Positions 1 through 8,335 are shown, counted from the stretch's first letter. The stretch is 29,618 bases of DNA from an uncultured Clostridia bacterium (GCA_945971755.1 CAMFPJ010000004.1:1-29618), one strand, 5' to 3'. Notes: generated by a model not told the origin, from the letters alone. Made by a program: numbers and translations.

Positions 1-52
1 CATAAAACGCTCGGTTTAATATGCTGTTTCCGTCAATTACAAGAACATTCAT
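1..52 (-). CDS. polA: DNA polymerase I, N-terminal fragment (cut by window edge)
   Basis: Only the first 17 codons lie in the window; the gene continues beyond position 1. The minus-strand ATG at 52-50 opens the peptide MNVLVIDGNSILNRAFY, which matches the conserved start of the 5'-3' exonuclease domain of bacterial DNA polymerase I (the D-G-N-S/T-I-L-N-R-A-F-Y signature around the first metal-binding aspartate). A GGAG ribosome binding site lies about nine bases upstream. PolA removes RNA primers and fills gaps in replication and repair. A stand-alone 5'-3' exonuclease of the same family would start similarly, so the full-length polymerase is assumed, not seen. Confidence 0.8.
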   Translation of the reverse strand, partial: MNVLVIDGNSILNRAFY

Positions 53-87
53 AAGATAACTCCATACAATTACAAAAATACAAAAAT

Positions 88-116
88 ATTTTACCACATT
101 TGCTTTGGTTTTTCCA
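88..116 (-). promoter_or_regulatory. candidate sigma-A promoter for polA
   Basis: On the minus strand TGGAAA and TAAAAT are 17 bases apart, and the -10 is preceded by TGG (extended -10). It sits about 36 bases upstream of the polA start. The -35 is weak. Confidence 0.45.
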
Positions 117-166
117 TAGCAATTTCAAGCTAATAAAAATAATTTGAAAAAATTTATAAAAATTTA

Positions 167-195
167 TTGACAAACACACTTTAAGGTGCTAAACT
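167..195 (+). promoter_or_regulatory. sigma-A promoter of the Trp T-box operon
   Basis: TTGACA (167-172) and TAAACT (190-195) are separated by 17 bases. This places the transcript start near 202, immediately before the T-box leader. Confidence 0.75.
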
Positions 196-199
196 GTTG

Positions 200-484
200 A
201 CAAGTTAATATTCCACGCAAACCTTTGAGAAAGAGTAAGTAAGTCGTGACCACCCGTTTTAAGAGAGCCGCCGTCGGTGTGAGTGTGGCAACGGACAATG
301 ACCGAATGGACTTTTGAGGGCGAACCGAAAGCAACAGTTATTAGGCGAGACGGAGGGCAACCGTTACAGTGCTTAGCGTATGTTAGTACGCAGTGAGTGC
401 ATATCGTAAGATATGAATTTGGGTGGTACCGCAGGTTATGTATATTCCCTGTCCCAGTATTTTTACTGAGACAGGTTTTTTTAT
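200..484 (+). promoter_or_regulatory. T-box riboswitch, tryptophan specifier (TGG)
   Basis: This leader has the full set of T-box landmarks. There is an AGAGAGCC element and a GTCGGTGTGA apical segment in Stem I at about 265-285. The T-box sequence GGGTGGTACCGC lies at 421-432, and an intrinsic terminator follows (stem 448-453 with 470-475, then a T run to about 483). Aligned to the canonical specifier loop (GAA-NNN-A followed by a helix strand ending in GAG), the specifier is TGG at 307-309, followed by A. Uncharged tRNA-Trp should therefore stabilise the antiterminator and permit expression of the downstream transporter. The Trp reading agrees with the known T-box control of trpXYP-type transporters in Firmicutes. 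Confidence 0.93.
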
Positions 485-504
485 TTTCCACGGAGGCGAG
501 AACA

Positions 505-543
505 ATGAAATTATTTACAACGCGATGGCGAATTTCAAATTAA
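505..543 (+). CDS. possible 12-residue leader peptide between T-box and transporter
   Basis: After the T-box terminator, a good ribosome binding site (GGAGGCGAG) precedes an ATG that opens MKLFTTRWRISN and then stops, 63 bases before the transporter gene. The peptide contains one Trp codon. It could be a translated leader, a remnant of a lost first gene, or a chance ORF; its length gives no statistical support. Confidence 0.3.
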   Translation: MKLFTTRWRISN

Positions 544-606
544 CATCATAGCAAAATTTTTTTAGAACATCTACAAAAACTTTTTAATTTGAAAGGACTA
601 ATCATC

Positions 607-1713
607 ATGAAAAAATATATTGCAATTTTACTCGTACTCGTTTTAACAATCACTTGTTTCGCAGCTTGCGGAAAAAACGGAAAAGATGAACCAAAAGTTC
701 AAAAGAAAGTAATCGGTCTTCTTTATAATGTAAGCGAAGATGCTTCAGCACAGGCTATTGCAGATGCAAAAGCATTCCTTGATGAAAAGGGCATTGCTTA
801 CAAAGAATACACAGGAACAAACGCATCTGAAGTCAGTCTTGCTGTTGACTCAGCAATCGCTGACAAAGTATCTGCAATCTTTACACCGACTGACAACACA
901 ATTATGGCAGCAGAGCTTTCAATTTATGAAAAACTTGCTGCAGCCGGTATTCCGCACTTTACAGGTGCTGACTCATTCGCTCTTAACGGTGCTTACCTTG
1001 GCTACGGTGTTGACTATGCTAACCTTGGTAAAGAAACCGCTAATATGATTGCGGAAGTTTTAATTGACGGCAAAGACACAGCTACACTCCCTGTTAAGAC
1101 ATTTGACAACGGTACAGCAACAATCAACACAGAAATTTGTGCAAAACTTGGCTACGACCTTGCTGAAATGAAAGCAAAGTATGAACCGAACTGCCAAGCA
1201 ATTAAAGAAATTAAAACAGGCAACGCATTTGACGACGGTACAAAAGATATTCCGGCAGCCGCTCTTAAATCGGGTAAACTCGGTGCAGAAAATGCCGAAA
1301 AGACATTTACAATCGGTATTTGTAACCTTGTTGATGACGCTTCGCTTAACCAGATTGTTTCTAATATTAAAGTTCAGCTTGACACAATAGGTAAAGAAAA
1401 GAACGTTGCTTTTGATGTTAAATATCAAAACTGCAACTTGGATTTTAACGTATTGGACCAGATTATTGCAGGCTTTAAGGCAGACAAGGTTGACCTTATG
1501 GTAGGCGTTGCTACTCCCGTTGCAATGGCAATGAAGGGTGCAACTGACGGTACTGATACTCCTGTAATTTTTGCAGCAGTTTCAAATCCGGTTAATGAAG
1601 ATTCACCAATTGTTGCATCAATGGACGCTCCCGGCGGAAACATCACAGGTACATCTGACTACCTTGACACAAAGGCAATCTTTAATCTTATCCTTGCAAC
1701 AATCGGTGAATAA
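607..1713 (+). CDS. trpX: tryptophan-type ABC transporter substrate-binding lipoprotein, lobes apparently permuted
   Basis: This is a 368-residue lipoprotein of the ABC_sub_bind family (TrpX/YckB-like). A type II signal peptide ends in a lipobox, with Cys21 after F-A-A. The ATG at 607 is chosen because AAAGGA lies at the right distance; a TTG at 589 is the only upstream alternative. Segments are in an unusual order. Residues about 34-190 (GLLYNVSEDAS, FTPTDNTI, GYGVDYANLGKETANM) match what is normally the C-terminal half of the family. Residues about 232-368 (YQNCNLDFNVLDQII, VDLMVGVATP, GGNITGTSDYLD) match what is normally the N-terminal half. The mature protein thus looks circularly permuted. 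It captures substrate outside the membrane for the permease and ATPase encoded downstream. Tryptophan specificity is inferred from the T-box. Confidence 0.85.
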   Translation: MKKYIAILLVLVLTITCFAACGKNGKDEPKVQKKVIGLLYNVSEDASAQAIADAKAFLDEKGIAYKEYTGTNASEVSLAVDSAIADKVSAIFTPTDNTIMAAELSIYEKLAAAGIPHFTGADSFALNGAYLGYGVDYANLGKETANMIAEVLIDGKDTATLPVKTFDNGTATINTEICAKLGYDLAEMKAKYEPNCQAIKEIKTGNAFDDGTKDIPAAALKSGKLGAENAEKTFTIGICNLVDDASLNQIVSNIKVQLDTIGKEKNVAFDVKYQNCNLDFNVLDQIIAGFKADKVDLMVGVATPVAMAMKGATDGTDTPVIFAAVSNPVNEDSPIVASMDAPGGNITGTSDYLDTKAIFNLILATIGE

Positions 1714-1739
1714 TAAGTATTAGAATTACATCTTACGCT

Positions 1740-1770
1740 GAACAGATAACCCATCACGGATTATCTGTTC
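1740..1770 (+). other. intercistronic hairpin between trpX and trpY
   Basis: A perfect 10-bp stem (GAACAGATAA, 1740-1749, with TTATCTGTTC, 1761-1770) lies between the binding-protein and permease genes and has no T run. Such hairpins often stabilise the upstream mRNA segment, so that the binding protein is made in excess over the membrane subunits. That role is inferred. Confidence 0.6.
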
Positions 1771-1801
1771 TCTGTATGTAAATAATTAAGGACGGAACGA
1801 T

Positions 1802-2734
1802 ATGGATTTTAACTCGATTTTGAGCTTGGGAGAAAACGCCTTACAATTAGGGCTTATAAGTTCACTTACGGTTTTAGCGTTGTTTTTAAGTTACTCAATG
1901 CTTAATGTGTGCGACCTTTCAACAGACGGCTGCTTTACACTCGGTGCTACTGTGGGTGCGGTTGTGGCTATTGCAGGTCACCCCGGGCTTTCAATTATTG
2001 CGGCAATGGCTGCAGGTGTTGTTTCAGGCTTTGTGGTTGCAATTTTACAAACTAAAATGGGTATTAACAGTCTTTTAGCGGGTATTATTGTTAACACGGG
2101 TCTTTATTCGGTTAATATTGCAATAATGGGTAACTCATCCATACTAAGTATGAATACTACCAAAACGGTTTTTACAATTCTTAAAGACAAGCTCAACGGT
2201 ACTGCTTTTGAAAATGAATACATACTTATCATTTCCCTTATCGCAGTTGTATTTGTTGTTTTATTCCTCTCTCTTTTCCTTAAGACAAAACTCGGCCTTG
2301 CCATTCGTGCAACAGGCAACAACCCCGATATGGTCCGTTCATCATCAATTAATCCCGTATTTACAACTATTGTAGGACTTTGTGTAGCAAACTCATTTAC
2401 AGCTCTTTCAGGCTGTTTGCTTGCACAGTCACAAAAGTCAGTTAACATTGACATAGGCACAGGAATGGTTACGGTTGCACTCGCCTCTCTTCTTATCGGC
2501 GGAGTGTTCCTTGGCAAAGGTAAAATTCCGATTCGTGCTGTGGGAGTAGTGCTTGGTTCAATCGTATTCAGATTTGTTTATACAATAGCACTCAGATTTG
2601 ATATGCCGGCATACATGCTCAAGCTCGTTTCGTCAATAATTGTTATTATTGCAATATCCGCTCCTTACCTTAAATCACAGGCGCCTGCAATTAAAAGACG
2701 TCTTTCTCTTTCACGTGGAAAGGAGGCAATATAA
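1802..2734 (+). CDS. trpY: ABC transporter permease (BPD_transp_2 type)
   Basis: This is a 310-residue integral membrane protein with about eight or nine hydrophobic segments spread over its whole length, including an LALFLSYSMLNVCDLSTDG opening and the family motif AIRATGNNPDMVRS near residue 167. It belongs to the branched-chain amino acid/sugar-type permease superfamily (LivH/RbsC-like), specifically the branch paired with ABC_sub_bind lipoproteins. It forms the transmembrane channel of the Trp T-box operon transporter. Translation starts at an ATG behind AAGGACGGA. Its stop is separated from the ATPase start by only one base, suggesting coupled translation. Confidence 0.88.
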   Translation: MDFNSILSLGENALQLGLISSLTVLALFLSYSMLNVCDLSTDGCFTLGATVGAVVAIAGHPGLSIIAAMAAGVVSGFVVAILQTKMGINSLLAGIIVNTGLYSVNIAIMGNSSILSMNTTKTVFTILKDKLNGTAFENEYILIISLIAVVFVVLFLSLFLKTKLGLAIRATGNNPDMVRSSSINPVFTTIVGLCVANSFTALSGCLLAQSQKSVNIDIGTGMVTVALASLLIGGVFLGKGKIPIRAVGVVLGSIVFRFVYTIALRFDMPAYMLKLVSSIIVIIAISAPYLKSQAPAIKRRLSLSRGKEAI

Positions 2735-2735
2735 T

Positions 2736-3524
2736 ATGCTTACTTTATCACATATTTCAAAAACCTTTAACCCGGGCACAGTAAATGCAAAAACTGCTCT
2801 CAGTGATTTATCGTTTCACGTAAACAAGGGCGATTTTATTACGATTATCGGTGCGAACGGTGCAGGTAAATCAACACTTTTTAACGCTGTTGCAGGCTCT
2901 TTTATGACCGATAGCGGCACTATTTTTCTTGACGGCAAGGATATTACCCTTACGCCCGAATTTAAGCGGGCAAAATCTATCGGCAGACTTTTTCAGGACC
3001 CTATGAGAGGCTCCGCACCCGGAATGAGCATTGAAGAAAACCTTGCCCTTGCGGCAGGCCGCGGAGGATGGCTCAGCTCAGTTTCACGAAAAGACAAAGA
3101 GGTTTTCCGCGAGCGTCTGTCACTGCTCGGAATGGGACTTGAAGACAGAATGAAGCAGCCTGTCGGACTTCTTTCGGGCGGTCAAAGGCAAGCACTTACC
3201 CTTATGATGGCTACGTTTAACCCACCGAAGCTTTTACTGCTTGATGAGCACACAGCGGCTCTTGACCCGGGCACTGCCGAAAAGGTCTTAGATTTAACGA
3301 AAACTATCGTTGATGAAAATAACCTTACCTGCCTTATGATTACGCACAATATGCAATCAGCCCTTGACCTTGGCAACAGAACAATTATGATGAACAACGG
3401 TAACATTGTTTATGACGTTAAGGGCGATGAGAGAAAGAGCCTTTCTGTTAATGATTTGCTCCTTAAATTCAAGGAGTCTGTCGGTAAAAATCTTGACAAT
3501 GACAGAATGCTTCTTTCGGAATAA
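2736..3524 (+). CDS. trpP: ABC transporter ATP-binding protein
   Basis: This is a 262-residue cytoplasmic ATPase subunit. The Walker A motif GANGAGKS is at residues 39-46. A signature motif (LLSGGQRQA), Walker B followed by the catalytic Glu (LLLLDEHTAALDP) and a switch histidine (MITHN) follow in the usual order. An in-frame stretch extends upstream inside the permease gene. The ATG at 2736 is chosen because AAAGGAGG lies immediately before it and because homologues start at M-L-x-L-x-x-I-x-K-T-F. It energises uptake by the TrpXY components. A bidirectional terminator follows directly, marking the operon end. Confidence 0.92.
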   Translation: MLTLSHISKTFNPGTVNAKTALSDLSFHVNKGDFITIIGANGAGKSTLFNAVAGSFMTDSGTIFLDGKDITLTPEFKRAKSIGRLFQDPMRGSAPGMSIEENLALAAGRGGWLSSVSRKDKEVFRERLSLLGMGLEDRMKQPVGLLSGGQRQALTLMMATFNPPKLLLLDEHTAALDPGTAEKVLDLTKTIVDENNLTCLMITHNMQSALDLGNRTIMMNNGNIVYDVKGDERKSLSVNDLLLKFKESVGKNLDNDRMLLSE

Positions 3525-3533
3525 CAAATAATT

Positions 3534-3563
3534 ACAGCCTCTGCTTTTTGCAGAGGCTGTTTT
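3534..3563. terminator. bidirectional terminator between convergent trpP and the MATE gene
   Basis: A perfect 11-bp stem (ACAGCCTCTGC with its complement) encloses a TTTTT loop and is followed by T residues on the plus strand. The convergent MATE gene ends at 3569, so the hairpin probably serves both. Confidence 0.85.
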
Positions 3564-3568
3564 GCGTA

Positions 3569-4936
3569 TTATGCTTCGTCAGACACATCTTCTCTCGGCA
3601 AGTGTTTGAAGAAATAGATTATAAACGGAATCGAAATAACAAATGTTACTATGTCTCCTATTGTTTGGGAAATCTCAACTCCCAAAAGCCCGTAAAAATG
3701 AGTCAGAATAATTATTGTGGGGATAAATGCAAGCCCGCTGCGAAGGGTTGAAAGGAAGGTTGCAGAAACATTCTTGCCGATACTTTGGAAAAGCATATTT
3801 GTGCAGACACAAACGGGCAGGAAGAACAGCGCTAAAAACTGAACACGCAGAGCGAATGTGCCGATTTCAATAACCTGCGGGTCGTCACGGAAAATGCCTA
3901 CGAGATTTGATGAAATGATTATACCGACAACAGCAAGTGTGCCGAGAAAAACTTCACCAAGCATAAATGTAAAGAAAAATGCTTTTTTTACACGTTTATA
4001 TTTCTTTGCGCCGTAGTTAAATGCGGCAACAGGCTGAAAACCTTGACCGATGCCAAGACCGATTGCAAAAATAAAGAAACAGATTTTATTTACTATTGTC
4101 ATTGCGGCAATAGCTTCGTCACCATACATACCGGCACAGCCGTTTAACACCATAGTTGAAATCGATGTAAGTCCTTGACGAACTAAACTCGGAAGACCTG
4201 TAAAGCAAATTGACCAAATGTCAGCCCACTTAAACGAAATGTATTTCACTCTGATTTTGCTAACAGTTTTATTAGTGAGAAACACGCTTAAAAGGAGTGA
4301 AAAACTGATTACCTGTGAAATTGCAGTTGCAATACCGGCGCCGATAATACCCATTTGAAGTTTCGACATTAAAAGCCAGTCACCAAAAATATTCAAAAGA
4401 CCGCCGGAACAAAGCGCAACCATAGAAAGTGATGCTTTACCTTCATAACGAAGAATATTGTTAAGCACAAATGAAGCACACATAAACGGTGCGGCAATCA
4501 AAATGCAAGATGCATATTTTTTAGCATAAGGTAAAATTGTATCTGTACTGCCGAGCAGCTTCATTAAAGGTGTTAAAAACACAAGTCCAAACCCTGCAAT
4601 TAAAAGCCCTGCAAACACGCAAAGATAAAAAGCCGTTGATGCAATTTTAGTGGCGCTTTCGGTATCTTTAGCGCCGAGCTTTCGGGAAATAATACTGCCG
4701 GCACCGTGGCCGAACATAAACCCTACCGCTTGAATGATTGCCATAAGTCCGAAAACTATGCCCACGGCACCCGAGGCACTTGTACCGATTTTACCGACAA
4801 AATAAGTATCTGCCATATTGTAAATATTGGTTACAAGCATGCTAATGGTAGTTGGAATACCGAGCCTTATTACAAGTGTTGATATGGGAGTTTTTGTTAA
4901 ATAATCGTACTGTTCTTTTCCGTTTCTTTGTTTCAT
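3569..4936 (-). CDS. MATE family multidrug/organic cation efflux protein
   Basis: This 455-residue protein has about twelve hydrophobic helices. Family features include the opening TPISTLVIRLGIPTTISML, the loop NMADTYFVG that follows helix 1, and the paired motif GIGQGFQPVAAFNYGAKKY near residues 290-310, which mark MATE (MatE) transporters. It would export a cationic or aromatic compound using a Na+ or H+ gradient; the substrate is not readable. It starts 58 bases after the fhs stop, beyond an intrinsic terminator, and has no separate promoter that I can see. Expression probably depends on read-through from guaB-fhs. The length is normal for the family. Confidence 0.92.
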   Translation of the reverse strand: MKQRNGKEQYDYLTKTPISTLVIRLGIPTTISMLVTNIYNMADTYFVGKIGTSASGAVGIVFGLMAIIQAVGFMFGHGAGSIISRKLGAKDTESATKIASTAFYLCVFAGLLIAGFGLVFLTPLMKLLGSTDTILPYAKKYASCILIAAPFMCASFVLNNILRYEGKASLSMVALCSGGLLNIFGDWLLMSKLQMGIIGAGIATAISQVISFSLLLSVFLTNKTVSKIRVKYISFKWADIWSICFTGLPSLVRQGLTSISTMVLNGCAGMYGDEAIAAMTIVNKICFFIFAIGLGIGQGFQPVAAFNYGAKKYKRVKKAFFFTFMLGEVFLGTLAVVGIIISSNLVGIFRDDPQVIEIGTFALRVQFLALFFLPVCVCTNMLFQSIGKNVSATFLSTLRSGLAFIPTIIILTHFYGLLGVEISQTIGDIVTFVISIPFIIYFFKHLPREDVSDEA

Positions 4937-4948
4937 ATTTTTACCTAC

Positions 4949-4976
4949 AAAAAAGCAGACCCACGGTCTGCTTTTA
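4949..4976 (-). terminator. intrinsic terminator after fhs
   Basis: On the minus strand, AAAGCAGACC and its perfect complement enclose a 3-base loop and are followed by six T residues. It lies between the fhs stop and the MATE start. Confidence 0.85.
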
Positions 4977-4994
4977 GTTTAATTTTGGTTTGGT

Positions 4995-6671
4995 TTAGAA
5001 AAGTCCTGAAATTTTGCCGTTTTCGTCAACATCAATTTTTTCTGCTGCCGGAACTTTTGGAAGACCGGGCATTGTCATAATGTCGCCTGTTAAAACTACT
5101 ACGAAGCCTGCACCTGCAGAAACCTTAACATTCTTAACCGTAACAGTAAAGTGTTCGGGAGCGCCGAGCTTTGTCGGGTCGTCAGAAAAACTGTACTGTG
5201 TTTTTGCGATACATACGGGGCATTTACCAAATCCGAGTTCCTGGAGCTGTGCAATTTGTTTCTTGGCATTTGGCATAACCGTTATACCGTCGCCGCCGTA
5301 AATCTTTTTAACAACTGCTTCAATTTTTTCCGTAATTGAAAGGTCGGTATCGTAAGAGAATGTGAAATTGCCTTTTTCTTCCTCACAAAGACGAACAACC
5401 TCACGAGCCAAAGCCTCACCGCCTTTGCCGCCCTCAGCCCAAACGGTTGAAAGAACCGTATTTACGCCCAGTTCACGGCATTTGTCAATAATGAAGTCGA
5501 TTTCAGCGTCAGTGTCAGTCGGAAATCTGTTTACTGCCACAACACAGGGAAGCTTATATACATTCTTAATATTTGAAACATGGCGAAGAAGATTGGGAAT
5601 ACCCTTTTCAAGTGCATTTAAGTCTTCGGTATTAAGCTCGGTTTTTGGAAGACCGCCGTGCATTTTAAGTGCTCTTACAGTAGCAACAATAACGACTGCG
5701 TCAGGTGTAAGACCTGCCATACGGCATTTAATATCAAGGAATTTCTCTGCACCAAGGTCAGCACCGAAGCCCGCTTCCGTAACGGCATAGTCACCCATTT
5801 TCATTGCCATTTTTGTAGCAATAACAGAGTTACAGCCGTGTGCGATATTTGCAAAGGGACCGCCGTGAACAAATGCGGGAGTGCCCTCAAGCGTTTGAAC
5901 AAGGTTGGGCTTTAATGCATCTTTAAGAAGTGCTGTCATTGCGCCGACTGCATTAAGGTCACCTGCCGTTACTGGCTTGTCATCATAAGTATAACCTACG
6001 ATAATCTTTGAAAGCCTTTCTTTAAGGTCTGTAATACTGTTTGCAAGGCAGAAAACAGCCATAATCTCGGACGCAACCGTAATGTCAAAGCCGTCTTCAC
6101 GGGGTGTGCCGTTAGCCTTACCGCCGAGGCCGTCCGTAATGAAACGAAGCTGACGGTCGTTCATATCAACACAGCGTTTCCATGTAATTTTTCTAACATC
6201 AATGCCCAAGGCGTTGCCCTGCTGAATGTGGTTGTCAAGCATTGCTGCTAAAAGGTTATTTGCCGCACCGATTGCGTGGAAGTCGCCTGTGAAATGAAGG
6301 TTAATGTCTTCCATAGGAACAACCTGTGCATATCCGCCGCCTGCAGCACCGCCTTTAACACCGAAAACAGGTCCCAGTGAAGGCTCACGAAGAGCCACTA
6401 CTACGTCTTTTCCTATTCTCTTTAGTCCGTCTGCAAGACCTATGGTTGTTGTGGTTTTTCCCTCTCCTGCGGGAGTGGGAGTAATTGCAGTAACTAAAAC
6501 GAGTTTGCCGTTTTCCTTCTTGCTCTCGCGAAGAAGACTTAAATCAATTTTTGCTTTATAGTTACCGTACTGTTCAATATATTTTTCGTCAACATGGGCA
6601 CGTTTTGCAATTTCAGTAATATGCTCCATTTTGCACTGTTGAGCAATTTCAATGTCTGATAAATAAGCCAT
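4995..6671 (-). CDS. fhs: formate-tetrahydrofolate ligase
   Basis: This 558-residue protein has the full length of bacterial Fhs. It catalyses formate + THF + ATP to 10-formyl-THF, which supplies purine synthesis and the one-carbon pathway. The diagnostic P-loop TPTPAGEGKTTTT is at residues 64-76. LREPSLGPVFGVKGGAAGGG (substrate/ATP site), FTGDFHAI and GAGFVVVLTGDIMTMPGLP follow. The start ATG has a strong GGAGGATTCT site. It begins 14 bases after the guaB stop, so guaB and fhs form one operon. The pairing is logical, since one makes the formyl donor for purine rings and the other directs IMP to guanine nucleotides. Confidence 0.97.
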   Translation of the reverse strand: MAYLSDIEIAQQCKMEHITEIAKRAHVDEKYIEQYGNYKAKIDLSLLRESKKENGKLVLVTAITPTPAGEGKTTTTIGLADGLKRIGKDVVVALREPSLGPVFGVKGGAAGGGYAQVVPMEDINLHFTGDFHAIGAANNLLAAMLDNHIQQGNALGIDVRKITWKRCVDMNDRQLRFITDGLGGKANGTPREDGFDITVASEIMAVFCLANSITDLKERLSKIIVGYTYDDKPVTAGDLNAVGAMTALLKDALKPNLVQTLEGTPAFVHGGPFANIAHGCNSVIATKMAMKMGDYAVTEAGFGADLGAEKFLDIKCRMAGLTPDAVVIVATVRALKMHGGLPKTELNTEDLNALEKGIPNLLRHVSNIKNVYKLPCVVAVNRFPTDTDAEIDFIIDKCRELGVNTVLSTVWAEGGKGGEALAREVVRLCEEEKGNFTFSYDTDLSITEKIEAVVKKIYGGDGITVMPNAKKQIAQLQELGFGKCPVCIAKTQYSFSDDPTKLGAPEHFTVTVKNVKVSAGAGFVVVLTGDIMTMPGLPKVPAAEKIDVDENGKISGLF

Positions 6672-6685
6672 AGAATCCTCCGAAA

Positions 6686-8191
6686 TTATTTAATTGAAGT
6701 GTTTGTATCCTTCTGAATAACGTCGTGTGCGCCGCCTTCAACAATACTTGTTGCGGAAACAAGGGTGAGCTTTGCCTTTTTCTGAAGTTCCGGAATTGTC
6801 ATTGCACCGCAGTTGCACATTGTTGATTTAACCTTTGAAAGTGAAAGGGCGACGTTATCTTTTAGAGTTCCTGCATACGGAACGTAAGAGTCAACGCCCT
6901 CTTCAAATGAGAGTTTCTTATCACCGCCAAGGTCATATCTCTGCCAGTTACGTGCACGAGCCGAGCCCTCGCCCCAATACTCTTTATAATATGTGCCGTT
7001 TATACTTACTTTATTTGACGGGCTTTCGTCAAAACGGGCAAAATATCTGCCGAGCATAATGAAGTCGGCACCCATTGCAAGCGCCAATGTCATGTGGTGG
7101 TCGTAAACGATACCGCCGTCTGAACAAACGGGAATATAAACGCCTGTTTCTTCAAAGTATTCATCTCTTGCTTTGCAAACCTCAATAAGAGCAGTGGCCT
7201 GTCCGCGACCGATACCTTTTGTTTCTCTTGTAATGCAAATTGAGCCGCCGCCGATACCTACTTTTATAAAGTCCGCACCGCAATCGGCTAAAAATCTAAA
7301 GCCGTCTGCATCAACAACGTTACCTGCGCCTACTTTTACCGAATCACCGTAATTTTTTCTAATCCATTCAATTGTAATCTTCTGCCACTCCGAAAATCCC
7401 TCTGAGGAGTCGATACAAAGAACGTCAGCGCCGGCAGCAAGAAGAGCGGGGACTCTTTCGGCGTAGTCTCTTGTGTTGATACCTGCGCCTACAATATAAC
7501 GCTTATGCGCATCAAGCAATTCGTTGGGATTCTGTTTGTGTGAATCGTAGTCCTTACGGAATACCATATAGCAAAGTCTGCCGTCCTCGGAAATAATGGG
7601 AAGAGAATTAAGCTTATGGTCCCAAATAATGTCATTTGCCTCTTTAAGAGTCGTTCCCTCTTTTGCACAAATGAGTTTATCAAATGGAGTCATAAACTCG
7701 CTAACCTTAAGTTCGGGACTCATTCGGCTGACTCTGTAATCACGGCTTGTAACTATACCCACAAGTTTACCGTCCTGAGTGCCGTCTTCGGTAACCGCAA
7801 CGGTTGAGTGACCTGTTTTATTTTTAAGTGCGATAACATCTGCAAGTGTGTCATCAGGCTTTAAGTTGGAATCACTTTTTACAAAGCCTGCTTTATAGGA
7901 CTTTGCTCTTGCTACCATAGCAGCTTCATCTTCAACTGACTGTGAGCCGTAAATAAAAGAAACACCGCCTTCAGTGGCAAGGGCGACTGCAAGTCTGTCG
8001 CCTGAAACCGCCTGCATAATTGCAGAAACAAGCGGAATGTTCATTGTAATTGCTGACTGCTCTCCTATTTTATATTTTACGAGAGGTGTTTTTAAGCTTA
8101 CGTTTGCAGGAACACACGTACTGTCTGAATAGCCGGGAATTAAAAGATACTCGTTAAAGGTGTGTGATGGTTCATTGATAAAAGTTGCCAT
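6686..8191 (-). CDS. guaB: IMP dehydrogenase
   Basis: This 501-residue protein oxidises IMP to XMP with NAD+, the first step to GMP. It has a (beta/alpha)8 catalytic barrel with two CBS domains inserted at about residues 95-225. The active-site loop reads GIGGGSICITRETKGIGRG, with the catalytic Cys in GSIC; the phosphate-binding CSDGGI and the downstream GSARARNWQRY flap follow. The loop has GGGSICITR rather than the GPGSICTTR of E. coli/B. subtilis-type enzymes, so it belongs to a divergent subgroup. GMP reductase is unlikely because of the CBS pair and the length. The start is behind GAGGAGGACG. It is first in the guaB-fhs operon. Confidence 0.93.
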   Translation of the reverse strand: MATFINEPSHTFNEYLLIPGYSDSTCVPANVSLKTPLVKYKIGEQSAITMNIPLVSAIMQAVSGDRLAVALATEGGVSFIYGSQSVEDEAAMVARAKSYKAGFVKSDSNLKPDDTLADVIALKNKTGHSTVAVTEDGTQDGKLVGIVTSRDYRVSRMSPELKVSEFMTPFDKLICAKEGTTLKEANDIIWDHKLNSLPIISEDGRLCYMVFRKDYDSHKQNPNELLDAHKRYIVGAGINTRDYAERVPALLAAGADVLCIDSSEGFSEWQKITIEWIRKNYGDSVKVGAGNVVDADGFRFLADCGADFIKVGIGGGSICITRETKGIGRGQATALIEVCKARDEYFEETGVYIPVCSDGGIVYDHHMTLALAMGADFIMLGRYFARFDESPSNKVSINGTYYKEYWGEGSARARNWQRYDLGGDKKLSFEEGVDSYVPYAGTLKDNVALSLSKVKSTMCNCGAMTIPELQKKAKLTLVSATSIVEGGAHDVIQKDTNTSIK

Positions 8192-8230
8192 TTTACGTCC
8201 TCCTCAAATGCGTTTTGGGTGATTTTATAT

Positions 8231-8259
8231 ATTGTACCATATAAATACATAAATGTGAA
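8231..8259 (-). promoter_or_regulatory. sigma-A promoter of guaB-fhs
   Basis: On the minus strand TTCACA and TACAAT are 17 bases apart, with an extended -10 (TGG before TACAAT). It lies 40 bases upstream of the guaB start. I recognise no purine riboswitch in the short leader. Confidence 0.7.
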
Positions 8260-8293
8260 ATATAATTTTACAAATTTCTTCAAAATTCATACA

Positions 8294-8325
8294 CAAAAAA
8301 GCCCTGATATTTTCAGGACTTTTTG
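8294..8325 (-). terminator. intrinsic terminator after the ABC exporter gene
   Basis: On the minus strand an AGTCCTGA/TCAGGGCT stem (one G-U pair) is followed by six T residues. It lies directly after the exporter stop and upstream of the guaB promoter. Confidence 0.8.
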
Positions 8326-8335
8326 TTAAGGCTGA

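Noticed and set aside
189..491. 100-codon open frame on the minus strand
   Set aside because: It lies entirely antisense to the Trp T-box leader; its composition follows the RNA structure and no family resemblance is seen.
2104..2517. 137-codon minus-strand frame inside the permease gene
   Set aside because: It is a shadow of the permease reading frame with low-complexity charged composition.
5362..5790. 142-codon plus-strand frame inside fhs
   Set aside because: It is antisense to a highly conserved enzyme gene, and the translation has no recognisable motif or ribosome binding site.
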